From Cherax quadricarinatus (taxonomy: Eukaryota; Arthropoda; Malacostraca; Decapoda; Parastacidae): a DNA stretch of 64,000 nt. Position 1 is the first letter of the stretch. Each line of letters opens with the position of its first letter. A model generated the notes under the pieces. That model had not been told where the DNA came from. It did not search any database and was given only the letters and a program-made list of their open reading frames with translations. The stretch spans positions 972,133 through 1,036,132 of the forward strand of contig NC_091341.1 in the NCBI RefSeq assembly GCF_038502225.1. The letters run 5' to 3'. This document shows, piece after piece, positions 9,060 through 18,985 of this stretch. The translations under genes were made by a program, and so were the position numbers.

Positions 9060-10991
9060 ATGGCAGCCCTAGTCCATGAAACCACTACCCCCGGGCCCCT
9101 CCTTGATACCGCACCCCATTCTGACCCTGCCTTGTGTTTAGACCACTCTTCGGACACTCCTGATGCCCCTGTACCTCTTGCTGGTGCTGTTTCCTCACCC
9201 GCTTCAGGTACCGGGGCTTCGACTGACTCCTTCGATTTGTCTGAACTCCGCTCTCCTTTGACTATGCTTCCGGCTTCTCCCTCTACGGTACGGCAATTTT
9301 CGAATCGCCCACCCATTTCATGCCGGACCAACTCCGGTCCTACTCCTAAACGCCAACGTCAATCTCCTGATGATGCTCCGTCGTTACCTTCCCATTCTAC
9401 TCGGAAACGACCGACACGTCAAGCACTCCCTCTCCACGCTCAGTTTCGGACCACACAATGGACTAAATTCTTTACTTTAAGACCAACTTCTTCTTCTGCC
9501 TACCTTTCTGACCATAGTATTGCCAAAGCGCTCCTGCGTCATGTTGGCAGAGATATTTCATTTCACGCTCTCAAGAGCGGTACGCGCATCGTCACTGTCC
9601 AGAATGCTACCCAAGCTCATGATCTTTCTCTCCTTTCGAATATCGATACTACTATCACTATTGAAAAACATCTTTCTCTCAATTCTTGTAGTGGTACTGT
9701 CATTCTGCCCCATACCATAGTCCAACAGAATTTCCAGTCATGTGGCAATGACATTTTTGAACAGCTGGAACTCCAGGATCTCCCAATCCTCAAAGTAGAC
9801 ACTTATGTCCTTCCTGCCCGGGGGCGGAGACGTTACCCTTGCAATGTGGCTCGTTTAACTTTTGACAGCCGAGAACTCCCGTCCTCTGTATATGTCGCGG
9901 GACATCGGTTACAAGTTCGAAAGGTGATACCTACACCGCAACAATGTAGAAATTGCTGGCGTTTTGGTCACCCAGCGAAATATTGCAGATCTATGGCCGA
10001 ATGCCCAGTCTGTGGTGCCGACAACCATTCTAATACATCTTGCAGTCAACCTCCATCTTGCCTTAATTGTAATGAAGCTCACCCTTCGTACTCCCGCCGT
10101 TGCCAGGTCTACTTAAATGAACGTGAAATCCGTTGCCTCAAAGAGGCAGAAGGTCTCCCTTATGCTATGGCAGTTACTCATCTCCGCCTCCAAGGGAGAC
10201 TACCCCGTGTTTCTTATTCTCGTGTTTCCAAACATCCCCCCACTTCTGGGGTCCCATCTTCTGCAGCCTCCTCTGTTGTTACCCCTCCCATAGCCATTAC
10301 GGCATCTAATCCTTTTGCTGTCCTTGGCTCTGACGTCCCGACTACAACTCAGTCTGTTCTCACATCTTCGCGTCCTTCCTCACAAGCCCCAGTATCGACA
10401 AGACCTCGTACGACACCTAATACCAATCGCCCCTCTACTCAGAAGTCCAAAAAATCCACATTGCTCAAATCTTCTTTGCCCCTTCCTTCCCTTCTTCCAC
10501 CTCCACACGTTACCTTTCCAGTCTCTGTACCTAGTTCTTCCCCTCTCTCTGGCTCTATTACAAGTGTGGAGATTCACCCTCCTCCTCGTACTATGCCTTC
10601 CACCCCCGTCCCCTCCCAAGTTTCTCCCTCTTCTGTCACCTCCCAGGTTTCTACCTCTTCTGTCCCCCCCCACACTTCATCTCCAGTCCCTTACACTTTT
10701 CCCTCCCCCTCTACTTTGGTACAGTCCATTACTGTCCCAATCTTTACTCACCCTCCTCCTCCTATCTCCAATATGGTTTCCCATACATCTTTGAATTCAG
10801 AAACACTTGAAGCCATTTCAGAATATATTGCAGAGACTAAACCTTCAATGGACACTGATTCACTTCCTGTTCCTTCTCTTCCCTCTCCTCCATCTTCACA
10901 ACCCCATTCTTCGCAACGCTCCGTTCCTTCGCTACTTGAACATCTTCCAATGCCACCACACGTTGACTTTTCTAACCCCTCTAGTCCGTAG
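9060..10991 (+). CDS. LINE-A2 ORF1: gag-like protein with CCHC zinc knuckles
   Basis: A 643-residue protein, the same length as in A1. The frame is open for 200 bp upstream of 9060, but the ATG at 9060 (AACCATGGC) matches the A1 start and is preferred. The architecture is the same: a disordered Ser/Pro N-terminus, a conserved middle region, three knuckles (CRNCWRFGHPAKYC, CPVCGADNHSNTSC, CLNCNEAHPSYSRRC) and a Pro/Ser-rich C-terminus. Most replacements relative to A1 fall in the low-complexity ends, while the knuckles and the block before them are nearly unchanged. That pattern suggests selection on the RNA-binding part. No frameshift or stop is present. Confidence 0.91.
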   Translation: MAALVHETTTPGPLLDTAPHSDPALCLDHSSDTPDAPVPLAGAVSSPASGTGASTDSFDLSELRSPLTMLPASPSTVRQFSNRPPISCRTNSGPTPKRQRQSPDDAPSLPSHSTRKRPTRQALPLHAQFRTTQWTKFFTLRPTSSSAYLSDHSIAKALLRHVGRDISFHALKSGTRIVTVQNATQAHDLSLLSNIDTTITIEKHLSLNSCSGTVILPHTIVQQNFQSCGNDIFEQLELQDLPILKVDTYVLPARGRRRYPCNVARLTFDSRELPSSVYVAGHRLQVRKVIPTPQQCRNCWRFGHPAKYCRSMAECPVCGADNHSNTSCSQPPSCLNCNEAHPSYSRRCQVYLNEREIRCLKEAEGLPYAMAVTHLRLQGRLPRVSYSRVSKHPPTSGVPSSAASSVVTPPIAITASNPFAVLGSDVPTTTQSVLTSSRPSSQAPVSTRPRTTPNTNRPSTQKSKKSTLLKSSLPLPSLLPPPHVTFPVSVPSSSPLSGSITSVEIHPPPRTMPSTPVPSQVSPSSVTSQVSTSSVPPHTSSPVPYTFPSPSTLVQSITVPIFTHPPPPISNMVSHTSLNSETLEAISEYIAETKPSMDTDSLPVPSLPSPPSSQPHSSQRSVPSLLEHLPMPPHVDFSNPSSP

Positions 10992-11035
10992 GTGCCTTTA
11001 CCTACAGATTCCTGATATTTTCTTCATCGCCAATC

Positions 11036-14000
11036 ATGGCCTATTTACAGTGGAATATCCGCGGCCTCAGGGGTAATCGGGGTGAGCTTCAGATGTTGCT
11101 TTCCAGGTTTTCCCCTGTTGGTGCTTGCTTACAAGAACCAAAATTACACTCGGCTGTTTTCCAACCTATCTCAGGCTATAATTTATTGTATTCTTCGGAT
11201 CCTTTCTCAGATGGGACCTTTAATGAAAGTGCCCTTCTTCTACGCAATGATATTCCGTACTGTCAACTATTTGTCCATACCTCGCTGCATTACACTGCAG
11301 CCCGTATCCACTTGAATAAGTGGTTTACAATATGTTCTTTATATCTCTCTCCTTCTCGAGCATTTTCTATCCCAGACTTTGCCTTTCTTGTTTCATCCTT
11401 ACCACCACCACTTCTGTTACTTGGTGATTTTAATGCCCACCATTTCCTCTGGGGGGGGTCTCATTGTGACTCACGTGGCATTCAGTTGGAGGCTTTTCTT
11501 GCCTCTCACCCCCTCCATGTTTTAAATACGGGTACTCCCACCCATTTTGATCCTCGTACTCATACTCTCTCTTGCATCGATCTATCAGTCTGCTCTTCCT
11601 CCACTGCACTAGACTTCACCTGGTCTGTTCTACCAGACTTACATGACAGTGATCATTTTCCGATCATTCTTACTTCTCCTTCCTATTCACCACCTTCCCG
11701 TAGCCCTCGCTGGCAATTTGATCGGGCAAATTGGGATCTTTACTCACACCTCACTGCTTTTAGTGAGGTTCCTTCTTCATCCTCCATTGATGAGCTCCTA
11801 CACATCTTCTCGACATCAGTTTATACCGCAGCTTCTCATTCTATACCCCAAACCTCAGGCAGGCATTCTCAGAAGTGCGTGCCTTGGTGGTCTCCTGCTT
11901 GTGCTCGTGCAGTACGTTTGAAACGTGCTGCATGGGGCAGGTACCGGTACAATAGAACCGCTGAGAGACTTGTTGATTTTAAGCAGAAGCGTGCGATCGC
12001 TCGCCGTGTCATCCGTGAAGCTAAACGCACTTGTTGGCGAGACTATGTTTCCACCATCACCTCTGCTTCTTCTATGAGTGCAGTCTGGAAAAAAGTGAGG
12101 AAATTGAGTGGTAAATACTCTCCTGACCCGGCTCCTGTTCTACGGGTCACTGGTGTTGATATAGCAAACCCTCTCGACGTTGCCATTGAACTTGGCACAC
12201 ATCTGGTCCGTATTTCCCGAGGGCTCCATCTATGCCCCTCGTTTCTTTCCTCAAAGTCTGCCAGAGAGTTAGTACCCTTGGACTTTTCTTCTCTCGGAGA
12301 AGAACAGTATAATGTGCCTTTTACACTTCAAGAACTGGAGGCAACGCTCTCAGCTTGCCGATCATCGGCAGCTGGGCCTGATGCCATTCATATTCGTATG
12401 TTACAACATTTACATCGGTCAGCCCTTGTAGTCCTCTTACACCTCTTCAATCTTATTTGGGCACAAGGAGTTCTTCCCCAGCTGTGGAAATCTGCCATTG
12501 TTCTCCCTTTCCGCAAACCGGGTACTACAGGACATGATGCCTCCCACTATCGCCCCATCGCTCTTACAAGTGCAGTTTGCAAAGTGATGGAACGCCTCGT
12601 AAATCGACGTTTAATGTGGTATTTAGAGACTCACAACAGTCTCTCCGCTAGTCAATATGGCTTTCGTAAGGGTCGTTCTACCATAGACCCCTTACTACGC
12701 TTGGATACGTATGTTCGTAATGCCTTTGCGAATAATCACTCAGTTATTGCCATATTTTTTGACCTTGAGAAGGCATATGACACAACTTGGAGGTATAATA
12801 TTTTGGCCCAGGCCCATTCCTTAGGCCTCCGAGGCAATCTACCATCCTTCCTTAAGAACTTTTTAACTGACAGACATTTCCGTGTTCGAGTCAATAATGT
12901 TCTTTCCCCGGACTTCGTCCAAGCTGAAGGTGTCCCTCAGGGATGTGTTCTAAGCACAACACTTTTTCTCCTTGCTATAAATGATTTGGCCTCTGTTCTT
13001 CCACCCAATATTTGGTCATCACTCTATGTTGATGACTTCGCTATTGCTTGTGCAGGCGCTGACTGTCACCTTATTGCAGTTTCTCTCCAGCATGCGGTCG
13101 ACCGTGTTTCCACTTGGGCCACCACACATGGGTTTAAATTTTCAAGTACCAAAACTCACCAAATTACTTTCACTAGACGCTCTGTTATCTCCGATCATCC
13201 TTTGTATCTCTATGGCTCCCGTATCCCCGAACGTGATACAGTCAGGTTTCTAGGCCTTCTCTTTGACCGTCGGTTAACCTGGAAACCTCACATTACCTCT
13301 CTGAAGGCAACTTGTCACAGCCGGCTAAACCTTCTTAAAACCCTTGCTCATCTTTCCTGGGGAGCTGATCGTCGAACTCTGCTTCGCCTACATTCAGCCC
13401 TCGTTTTATCGAAACTCGATTATGGTGACCAGATTTATTCCGCGGCCTCTCCTGCTACTCTCTCTAGCCTTAACTCTATCCATCACCAAGGCTTATGTTT
13501 GTGCCTTGGTGCTTTTCGCTCTTCCCCTGTTGAGAGCCTCTATACAGAAGCAAATGTTCCATCCTTGTCTGATCGCCGTGATGCCCATTGCCTTCGTTAC
13601 TATGTACGCTCTCACGATCTACACAATCCTTCCATTTATAGAATGGTCACCGATATTAGTAGACATTCTTTATTCGTTCGCCGCCCCTGTTTGCTCCGTC
13701 CCTTTTCTCTTCGCCTACTTTCACTCTTGTCTTCCCTTCAGTTACCACCTTTATATGTTCATGTAGCATCTCACTTTTCCCTACCCCCCTGGGAAGTTCC
13801 AGCTGTTCGGGTCTGTTCTTTCTCACTCCCTTGCTCGAAAGCTCAACTGCCTACGGTGGCTTCCCGCTCTCTTTTTCTTGATCACTTCCACTCTCATTCT
13901 CATGCCACCGCTGTGTACACAGATGGCTCTAAGTCTTCAGACGGCGTCGGATTCGCAGCAGTGTTTCCGGACAGCGTCGTACGAGGGCATTTACTATCTT

Positions 14001-14737
14001 CAGCTAGCATTTTTACTGCTGAACTGTATGCCATTCTTGCAGCACTTATTCGTATCGCATCTATGCCTGTGTCATCATTTGTAGTAGTCTCAGACTCCCT
14101 TAGTGCTCTACAGGCTATTCGAAAATTTGATACATCTCATCCCCTAGTTCTCCGTATCCAACTTTGGCTACGCCGTATCTCTACCAAACATAAAGATATT
14201 GTTTTTTGTTGGGTCCCTGGTCATGTCGACGTACAGGGCAATGAACAGGCAGACACTGCTGCGCGGTCAGCAGTATATGACCTACCAATTTCCTATCGAG
14301 GTGTTCCATTTCTGGACTATTTTGCTGCAATAGCTACCCACCTTCGCACCCGTTGGCAACAACGTTGGTCAACTCTGCTCGGTAACAAACTTCATTCTAT
14401 TAAACCGAGCATAGGTTACTGGCCGTCTTCTTGTCATCAGTGCCGAGGTTGGGAGACCACTCTCTCCCGCCTTCGCATTGGCCACACTCGTCTTACTCAT
14501 GGGTATCTCATGGAGAGGCACCCTGTTCCTCTCTGTGAGCAGTGTCAAGTTCCAGTATCGATTAGCCACATTCTGTTAGACTGCCCTCTCTATCAACGAG
14601 CACGCAGAATTTACCTCCAACGTCGTCTTCGTTCTCCTACTCTCTCTTTACCTTCCCTTCTTGCTGATGGACCCTCCTTTAATCCTGACTCTCTCATTGA
14701 CTTCTTGACAACGACTGATTTACTCCACAAACTCTGA
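11036..14737 (+). CDS. LINE-A2 ORF2: endonuclease, reverse transcriptase and RNase H
   Basis: A 1233-residue polyprotein with all key motifs. Endonuclease: WNIRGLRGN, CLQEPKL, LLLGDFNAHH, DSDHFPIIL. Reverse transcriptase: GPDAIHIRML, YRPIALTSAVCK, QYGFRKGRS, FFDLEKAYDTTW, GVPQGCVLS, YVDDFAIAC. RNase H: YTDGSKSS, FTAELYAIL, VVSDSLSAL, GNEQADTAAR. C-terminal knuckle: CEQCQVPVSISHILLDC. The start is the ATG 44 bp after the ORF1 stop. Changes relative to A1 are mostly conservative and none hits a catalytic residue I can identify. A2 is therefore coding-competent, though it sits behind A1 without the 5' monomers. Confidence 0.93.
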   Translation: MAYLQWNIRGLRGNRGELQMLLSRFSPVGACLQEPKLHSAVFQPISGYNLLYSSDPFSDGTFNESALLLRNDIPYCQLFVHTSLHYTAARIHLNKWFTICSLYLSPSRAFSIPDFAFLVSSLPPPLLLLGDFNAHHFLWGGSHCDSRGIQLEAFLASHPLHVLNTGTPTHFDPRTHTLSCIDLSVCSSSTALDFTWSVLPDLHDSDHFPIILTSPSYSPPSRSPRWQFDRANWDLYSHLTAFSEVPSSSSIDELLHIFSTSVYTAASHSIPQTSGRHSQKCVPWWSPACARAVRLKRAAWGRYRYNRTAERLVDFKQKRAIARRVIREAKRTCWRDYVSTITSASSMSAVWKKVRKLSGKYSPDPAPVLRVTGVDIANPLDVAIELGTHLVRISRGLHLCPSFLSSKSARELVPLDFSSLGEEQYNVPFTLQELEATLSACRSSAAGPDAIHIRMLQHLHRSALVVLLHLFNLIWAQGVLPQLWKSAIVLPFRKPGTTGHDASHYRPIALTSAVCKVMERLVNRRLMWYLETHNSLSASQYGFRKGRSTIDPLLRLDTYVRNAFANNHSVIAIFFDLEKAYDTTWRYNILAQAHSLGLRGNLPSFLKNFLTDRHFRVRVNNVLSPDFVQAEGVPQGCVLSTTLFLLAINDLASVLPPNIWSSLYVDDFAIACAGADCHLIAVSLQHAVDRVSTWATTHGFKFSSTKTHQITFTRRSVISDHPLYLYGSRIPERDTVRFLGLLFDRRLTWKPHITSLKATCHSRLNLLKTLAHLSWGADRRTLLRLHSALVLSKLDYGDQIYSAASPATLSSLNSIHHQGLCLCLGAFRSSPVESLYTEANVPSLSDRRDAHCLRYYVRSHDLHNPSIYRMVTDISRHSLFVRRPCLLRPFSLRLLSLLSSLQLPPLYVHVASHFSLPPWEVPAVRVCSFSLPCSKAQLPTVASRSLFLDHFHSHSHATAVYTDGSKSSDGVGFAAVFPDSVVRGHLLSSASIFTAELYAILAALIRIASMPVSSFVVVSDSLSALQAIRKFDTSHPLVLRIQLWLRRISTKHKDIVFCWVPGHVDVQGNEQADTAARSAVYDLPISYRGVPFLDYFAAIATHLRTRWQQRWSTLLGNKLHSIKPSIGYWPSSCHQCRGWETTLSRLRIGHTRLTHGYLMERHPVPLCEQCQVPVSISHILLDCPLYQRARRIYLQRRLRSPTLSLPSLLADGPSFNPDSLIDFLTTTDLLHKL

Positions 14738-14940
14738 TGATACTTTTCGCACTCCCCTCAGCCCTTTCTGGTTCAGTCTCTTGCTGCCCTTTACCCTTTC
14801 ACCATCCACTGCCCCGCTGTTATCCGTAACCTGTTGCTCATCCATCTCCCTTTTGCCACCTGATGCCCTCGCTTCCTTCCTGCCCTGCAGCGCTGTATAG
14901 TCCTTGTGGCTTAGCGCTTCTTTTTGATTATAATAATAAT
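14738..14940 (+). promoter_or_regulatory. LINE-A2 3' UTR and tail
   Basis: This UTR is visibly more diverged from A0 and A1 than they are from each other, and has an extra GATGATAC near its start. The terminal block at 14889-14918 is conserved (TAGTCC in place of TAGCCC), followed by TTTTTGATTATAATAATAAT. Confidence 0.75.
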
Positions 14941-14951
14941 GCAAGTATATG
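14941..14951 (+). repeat. Right target-site duplication of the LINE-A pair
   Basis: GCAAGTATATG, identical to 1694-1704. The RT reading frame of the interrupted element resumes here. Confidence 0.88.
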
Positions 14952-16307
14952 GAATAGGTGGTAAGTTACTAAATGCTGTAAAGAGTTTTTATGAGGATGG
15001 TGAGGCTCAGGTTAGGTTGTGTAGAAGAGAGGGAGACTACTTCCCAGTAAAAGTAGGTCTTAGACAGGGATGTGTAATGTCACCATGGTTGTTTAATTTA
15101 TTTATAGATGGGGTTGTAAGAGAAGTAAATGCTAGGGTGTTCGGGAGAGGGGTGGGATTAAATTATGGGGAATTAAATACAAAATGGGAAGTGACACAGT
15201 TACTTTTTGCTGATGATACTGTGCTTATGGGAGATTCTAAAGAAAAATTGTGAAGGTTAGTGGACGAATTTGGGAGTGTGTGTTAAGGTAGAAAGTTGAA
15301 AGTGAACATAGAAAAGAGGAAGGTGATGAGAATATCAAATGATTTAGATAAAGAAAAAATGGATATCAAATTGGGGAGGAGGAGTATGGAAGAAGTGAAT
15401 GTTTTCAGATATTTGGGAGTTGACGTGTCAGCAGATGGATTTATGAAGGATGAGGTTAATCATAGAATTGATGAAGGAAAAAAGGTGAGTGGTGCATTGA
15501 GGTATATGTGGAGGCAAAAAATATTATCTGTGGAGGCAAAGAAGGGAATGTATGAAAATATAGTAGTACCAACACTCTTATATGGGTGTGAAGCTTGGGT
15601 TGTAAATGCTGCAGCGAGGAGGCGGTTGGAAGCAGTGGAGATGTCCTGTCTAAGGGCAATGTGTGGTGTAAATATTATGCAGAAAATTCGGAGTATGGAA
15701 ATTAGGAGAAGGTGTGGAGTTAATAAAAGTATTAGAGGGCTGAAGAGGGGTTGAGGTGGTTTGGTCATTTAGAGAGAATGGATTAAAGTAGAATGACATG
15801 GAGAGAGTATAAATCTGTAGAGAAAGGAAGGCGGGGTAGGGGTCGTCCTCGAAAAGGTTGGAGAGAGGGGGTAAAGGAGGTGTTGTGGGCCAGGGGTTTG
15901 GACTTCCAGCAAGCGTGCGTGAGCGTGTTAGATAGGAGTGAATGGAGACAAGTGGTACTTGGGACCTGACGAGCTGTTGGAGTGTGAGCAGGGTAATATT
16001 TAGTGAAGGGATTCAGGGAAACCGGTTATTTTATATAACCGGACTTGAGTCCTGGAAATAAGAAGTACAATGCCTGCACTCTAAAGGAGGCGTTTGGGAT
16101 ATTGGCAGTTTGGAAGGATATATTGTATATTTTTATACGTATATACTTCTAAACTGTTGTATTCTGGGCACCTCTGCAAAAACAGTGATTATGTGTGAGT
16201 GAGGTGAAAGTGTTGAATGATGAAAGTATTTTCTTTTTGGGGATTTTCTTTCTTTTTGGGTCACCCTGCCTCGGTGGGAGACGGCCGACTTGTTGAAAAA
16301 AAAATTA
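14941..16307 (+). pseudogene. RTE-like LINE, right part: RT thumb, C-terminal region and 3' end
   Basis: This continues the element broken at 1704. From 14941 it encodes VRLCRREGDYFPVKVGLRQG, CVMSPWLFNLFIDGV and LLFADDTVLMGDS (catalytic FADD), with a stop at 15251-15253. The frame then gives VFRYLGVDVSADG, VVPTLLYGCEAWV and CLRAMCGVNIMQK to 15754, and after another frame change GRGRPRKGWREGVKE. The 3' end (about 16220-16307) carries GGGTCACCCTGCCTCGGTGG and GACGGCCGACTTGTTG before an A-run. The frame is interrupted several times, so the copy is dead. RTE-like is the best clade guess. Related fragments lie at 16545-17211 and 43360-45115. Confidence 0.85.
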
Positions 16308-16544
16308 CCAGAATTACTGGTTGTGTATATTAAATTTGATGTTAATATTTATAGATCCAGAGTAGATGTGGGAATGTTTAAGAGTAGTGGGTGTCAAAGG
16401 GAGACATTTTCCTTTTGACCTAGGGTGTCTCAAAATATTCCTACATGCCTCAGAGTTGTAGCAGTTGGTGAGAAACAGTTATCTTTGTTTCCTTCATTAA
16501 ATTACTAGTATGAATATATTGAGGTCCATGCAGGTAATTTAATC
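16308..16544. other. No recognised feature
   Basis: AT-rich spacer between two RTE-like copies, with no motif I can identify. Confidence 0.4.
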
Positions 16545-17211
16545 CCCACAGCTGCAAAGAGGGAAATATATGAGAGTATAGTTATACCAATACTCTTATA
16601 TGGGTGTGAAGCATGGATGGTGAATATTGCAACAAGGAGAACGCTGGAAGCAGTGGAGATGTCATGTCTAAGGGCAATGTTTGTAGTTTGGAAATTAGGT
16701 GCTGGATTGCCAAAACTATTATCCAGAGAGCTGAGGAGGGGTTATTGAGGACATGTAGAGAGGATGGAACAAAATAGAATGACTTCGAGAGTGTATAAAT
16801 CTGTAGTGGAGGGAAGGCGGGGTAGGGGTCAGCCTAGGAAAGGTTGGAGGGAGGGAGTAAAGGTTTTGTGTGAGAGGAGCTTGGACTGGAAGTCCAAGCC
16901 CCTCTCACACATGCATGAGCATGTTAGGAGCGAATGGAGGCAAATGGTTTTTAGGACTTGAAGTGCTGTTGGAGTGTGAGCAAGGTAACATTTATGAAGG
17001 GATTCAGGGAAACCGGCAGGCCAGATTTGAGTCCTTGAGATGGGAAGTACAGTGCCTGCACTCTGAAGGAGTGGTGTTAATGTTATAGTTTTATAACTGT
17101 AGTGTAAGCACGCCTCTGGCAAGACAGTGATGAGTGAATGATGGTGAAAGTTTTCCTTTTTTGGGCCACCCTGCCTAGGTGAGAGATGGCCGATGTGTTA
17201 ATAAAAAAAAT
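16545..17211 (+). pseudogene. RTE-like LINE, 5'-truncated second copy
   Basis: It begins at AGAGGGAAATATATGAGAG, matching about 15540 of the neighbouring copy. It encodes IVIPILLYGCEAW and ETLEAVEMSCLRAM-type sequence with frame breaks, then SVVEGRRGRGQPRKGWREGV, and ends with GGCCACCCTGCCTAGGTGAG and an A-rich tail at about 17211. Same strand as its neighbour but more decayed. A 19/20 inverted repeat has formed inside it (16868-16910). Confidence 0.82.
16868..16910. repeat. Local inverted repeat within the RTE copy
   Basis: GTGTGAGAGGAGCTTGGACT and AGTCCAAGCCCCTCTCACAC are reverse complements with one mismatch and a 3-base loop. The other copy at 15880-15910 lacks the second arm, so the hairpin arose in this copy. 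Confidence 0.85.
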
Positions 17212-17358
17212 AATGAGATTTTTAACTAAAGCTGGTTATTTTAAGTAGGTATGATATTATTTTTGTTAGGCATTTTATTTATGATTGTGATTTTTGCCAA
17301 TTTTATTTTTTTAACTGTGTGCTGTATACAATATTTTTTTATCACAGAGATAATGCCC

Positions 17359-17600
17359 TTTATCTTCCCTCCTCGCTGAAGGCCCCACTTTTGACACAGA
17401 CTCCCTCTTTAACTTTTTGTCAGCAACAGATTTATACAAATAGAAACACAAATGTTTATTTCTCTGTAAAGAGTACAATGTAGAGTTTACATATTATAAA
17501 ATGTTGGTTACAATGTGTGGTTTACATATAAAATACTAATTACAAAGAGGACCACTATCATGCCTAGCATAACTAGGCATTTTGGGCAGACTAATAATAA
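17359..17600 (+). pseudogene. Old I-type LINE fragment: ORF2 C-terminus and 3' UTR
   Basis: The first 84 bp read LLAEGPTFDTDSLFNFLS then ATDLYK and a stop. LINE-A ends in LLADGPTFHPDSLIDFLT, TTDLLHKF, so these are homologous. The following 160 bp are A/T-rich and contain ACCACTATCATGCCTAG, and the fragment ends in AATAATAATT. The same UTR block occurs on the opposite strand at 28400-28510, so this is a separate, older family related to LINE-A. Confidence 0.7.
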
Positions 17601-17702
17601 TTCTAACTATACTGATACAGGTTATGGAGCATATTGATATTACAGTTTGTAAATTTTGCAATGAGAATGGTTTTGTCTTGGCATGATACAGTTTCTATTA
17701 AA

Positions 17703-18155
17703 AAGAAGAATGGTAAAGATCAGGAGTTTGAGGTAATCAGTCCCGCAGCCTGGAGTCGATGTGATCAGGCCATTCATCTTGAAAAGAATACAGCATGTGG
17801 GCGAAGAAGTAGCATATATACTGTAGACAGTTGAGGTGAAGCACGTGTCTAATTCATCAGTTTGTCGGTTCTCTGAACCATTTATTTATGTTTCTGTCAG
17901 ACACGGCAACATCTTGAGATCTTGATACAGGGAATTCTTCACTTGCCTAACCAATAGACATGACCTACTTCCACATGTGGATTTATCCACTGTGATATCG
18001 CCTATGACTACTTCACCTCATCTTTCTACAGTATATAAGCCACTTCTTCGTACATATGCTGTCTTCTTTTCAAGATTGATGGACTGATTACATCGACTCC
18101 AGGCTGAGGGACTGATTACCTCAAACTACTCCTGATGTTCATCATTCTTCTTTGT
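17703..18155. repeat. Long inverted repeat (foldback element), arms about 140 bp
   Basis: The left arm 17703-17842 and the right arm 18011-18155 are imperfect reverse complements. Shared blocks include GAGGTAATCAGTCCC against GGGACTGATTACCTC and CCTGGAGTCGATGTGAT against ATCACATCGACTCCAGG-type sequence. The loop is about 170 bp. It could be a palindromic MITE or two opposed copies of a dispersed repeat. GTGTCTAATTCATCA occurs at 17847 and again at 18220. Confidence 0.75.
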
Positions 18156-18289
18156 ACAGGACTGATGAAGCCACTGTGGCGAAACGTTTCCTCAATACCG
18201 ATACCCAAATCTTGCGTATGTGTCTAATTCATCAAGATATATCTGTCCCCTCAGCCTCAAAGTTCCAAAGAATTTATTACTACTAATAT

Positions 18290-18440
18290 TTGTTACTACC
18301 ATTATTACTAATTCTACTGCTGTTGTTATTTCTACTGTCATTATTACTGATTTATTGTTTCTGCTTCTACATTTCTGTTTACAATTACTACTACCGCTGC
18401 CACTTTTTTACTATTATTGTTACTACTACTGCCCTTAATG
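18290..18440. repeat. TTACTACTA-type imperfect trinucleotide tract
   Basis: Repeated TACTACT, TATTACTA and CTGCT motifs without a fixed period. The open frames across it are compositional. Confidence 0.5.
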
Positions 18441-18985
18441 TTCCCCCCCCCTCCCTCTTGGTCTCTTTTCTGATAATTTGTTTTTTCTTGCTCAATTGTG
18501 ACTTGATAATGGCTAAGGACGTCCCAAAACATCGTCTAAAGTTACTTGTGAAAGGTACTTACATTATTATATGATACTGATTGCAGTGGTGATCATGGAA
18601 GCGACCCTCAGGTCTGGTACTTCAATGTCTATATTTGCTACAGAAAAGAAGACAATACTCAGGGTAGGTGATATATTTGCAATCACAGAGAAAACTCGAT
18701 ACATTGTAATTGCATAAATTTCGAAGAAACAATGTAGTTATAGAACAGAAAACTATTATTTAACCTAGTGCAAAATGTGAATCAGCCACCTGTGAAGACT
18801 AGGTTACATCAATCTTCAGTTCGCCAAAAAAAAAAAGGTAAGGATTCAAAATTTCCCTTATATCCTTTGATAATTATTCTTAGTTTTGGTGTTCTACAAT
18901 TCAAGAAAAACAATTATTTCTTATTTTTTAGAAGCTGCACACAATAGAGGAGTTATTAATGTTCACTATATGGTTTCCAGTTTCT

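Larger units (their letters stand above)
8436..14940 (+). mobile_element. LINE-A copy A2, near full length, lacking the 5' monomers
   Basis: It starts at ATCCCATCCTCCCC, which corresponds to position 1943 of A1, so it lacks both 125-bp monomers but keeps the rest of the 5' UTR, ORF1 (9060-10991), ORF2 (11036-14737) and the 3' UTR with tail. ORF lengths equal those of A1. Substitutions are spread over the whole element and the 3' UTR differs clearly, so A2 belongs to a different subfamily and is not a recent duplicate. It ends directly on the right-hand target-site duplication at 14941. Confidence 0.92.
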
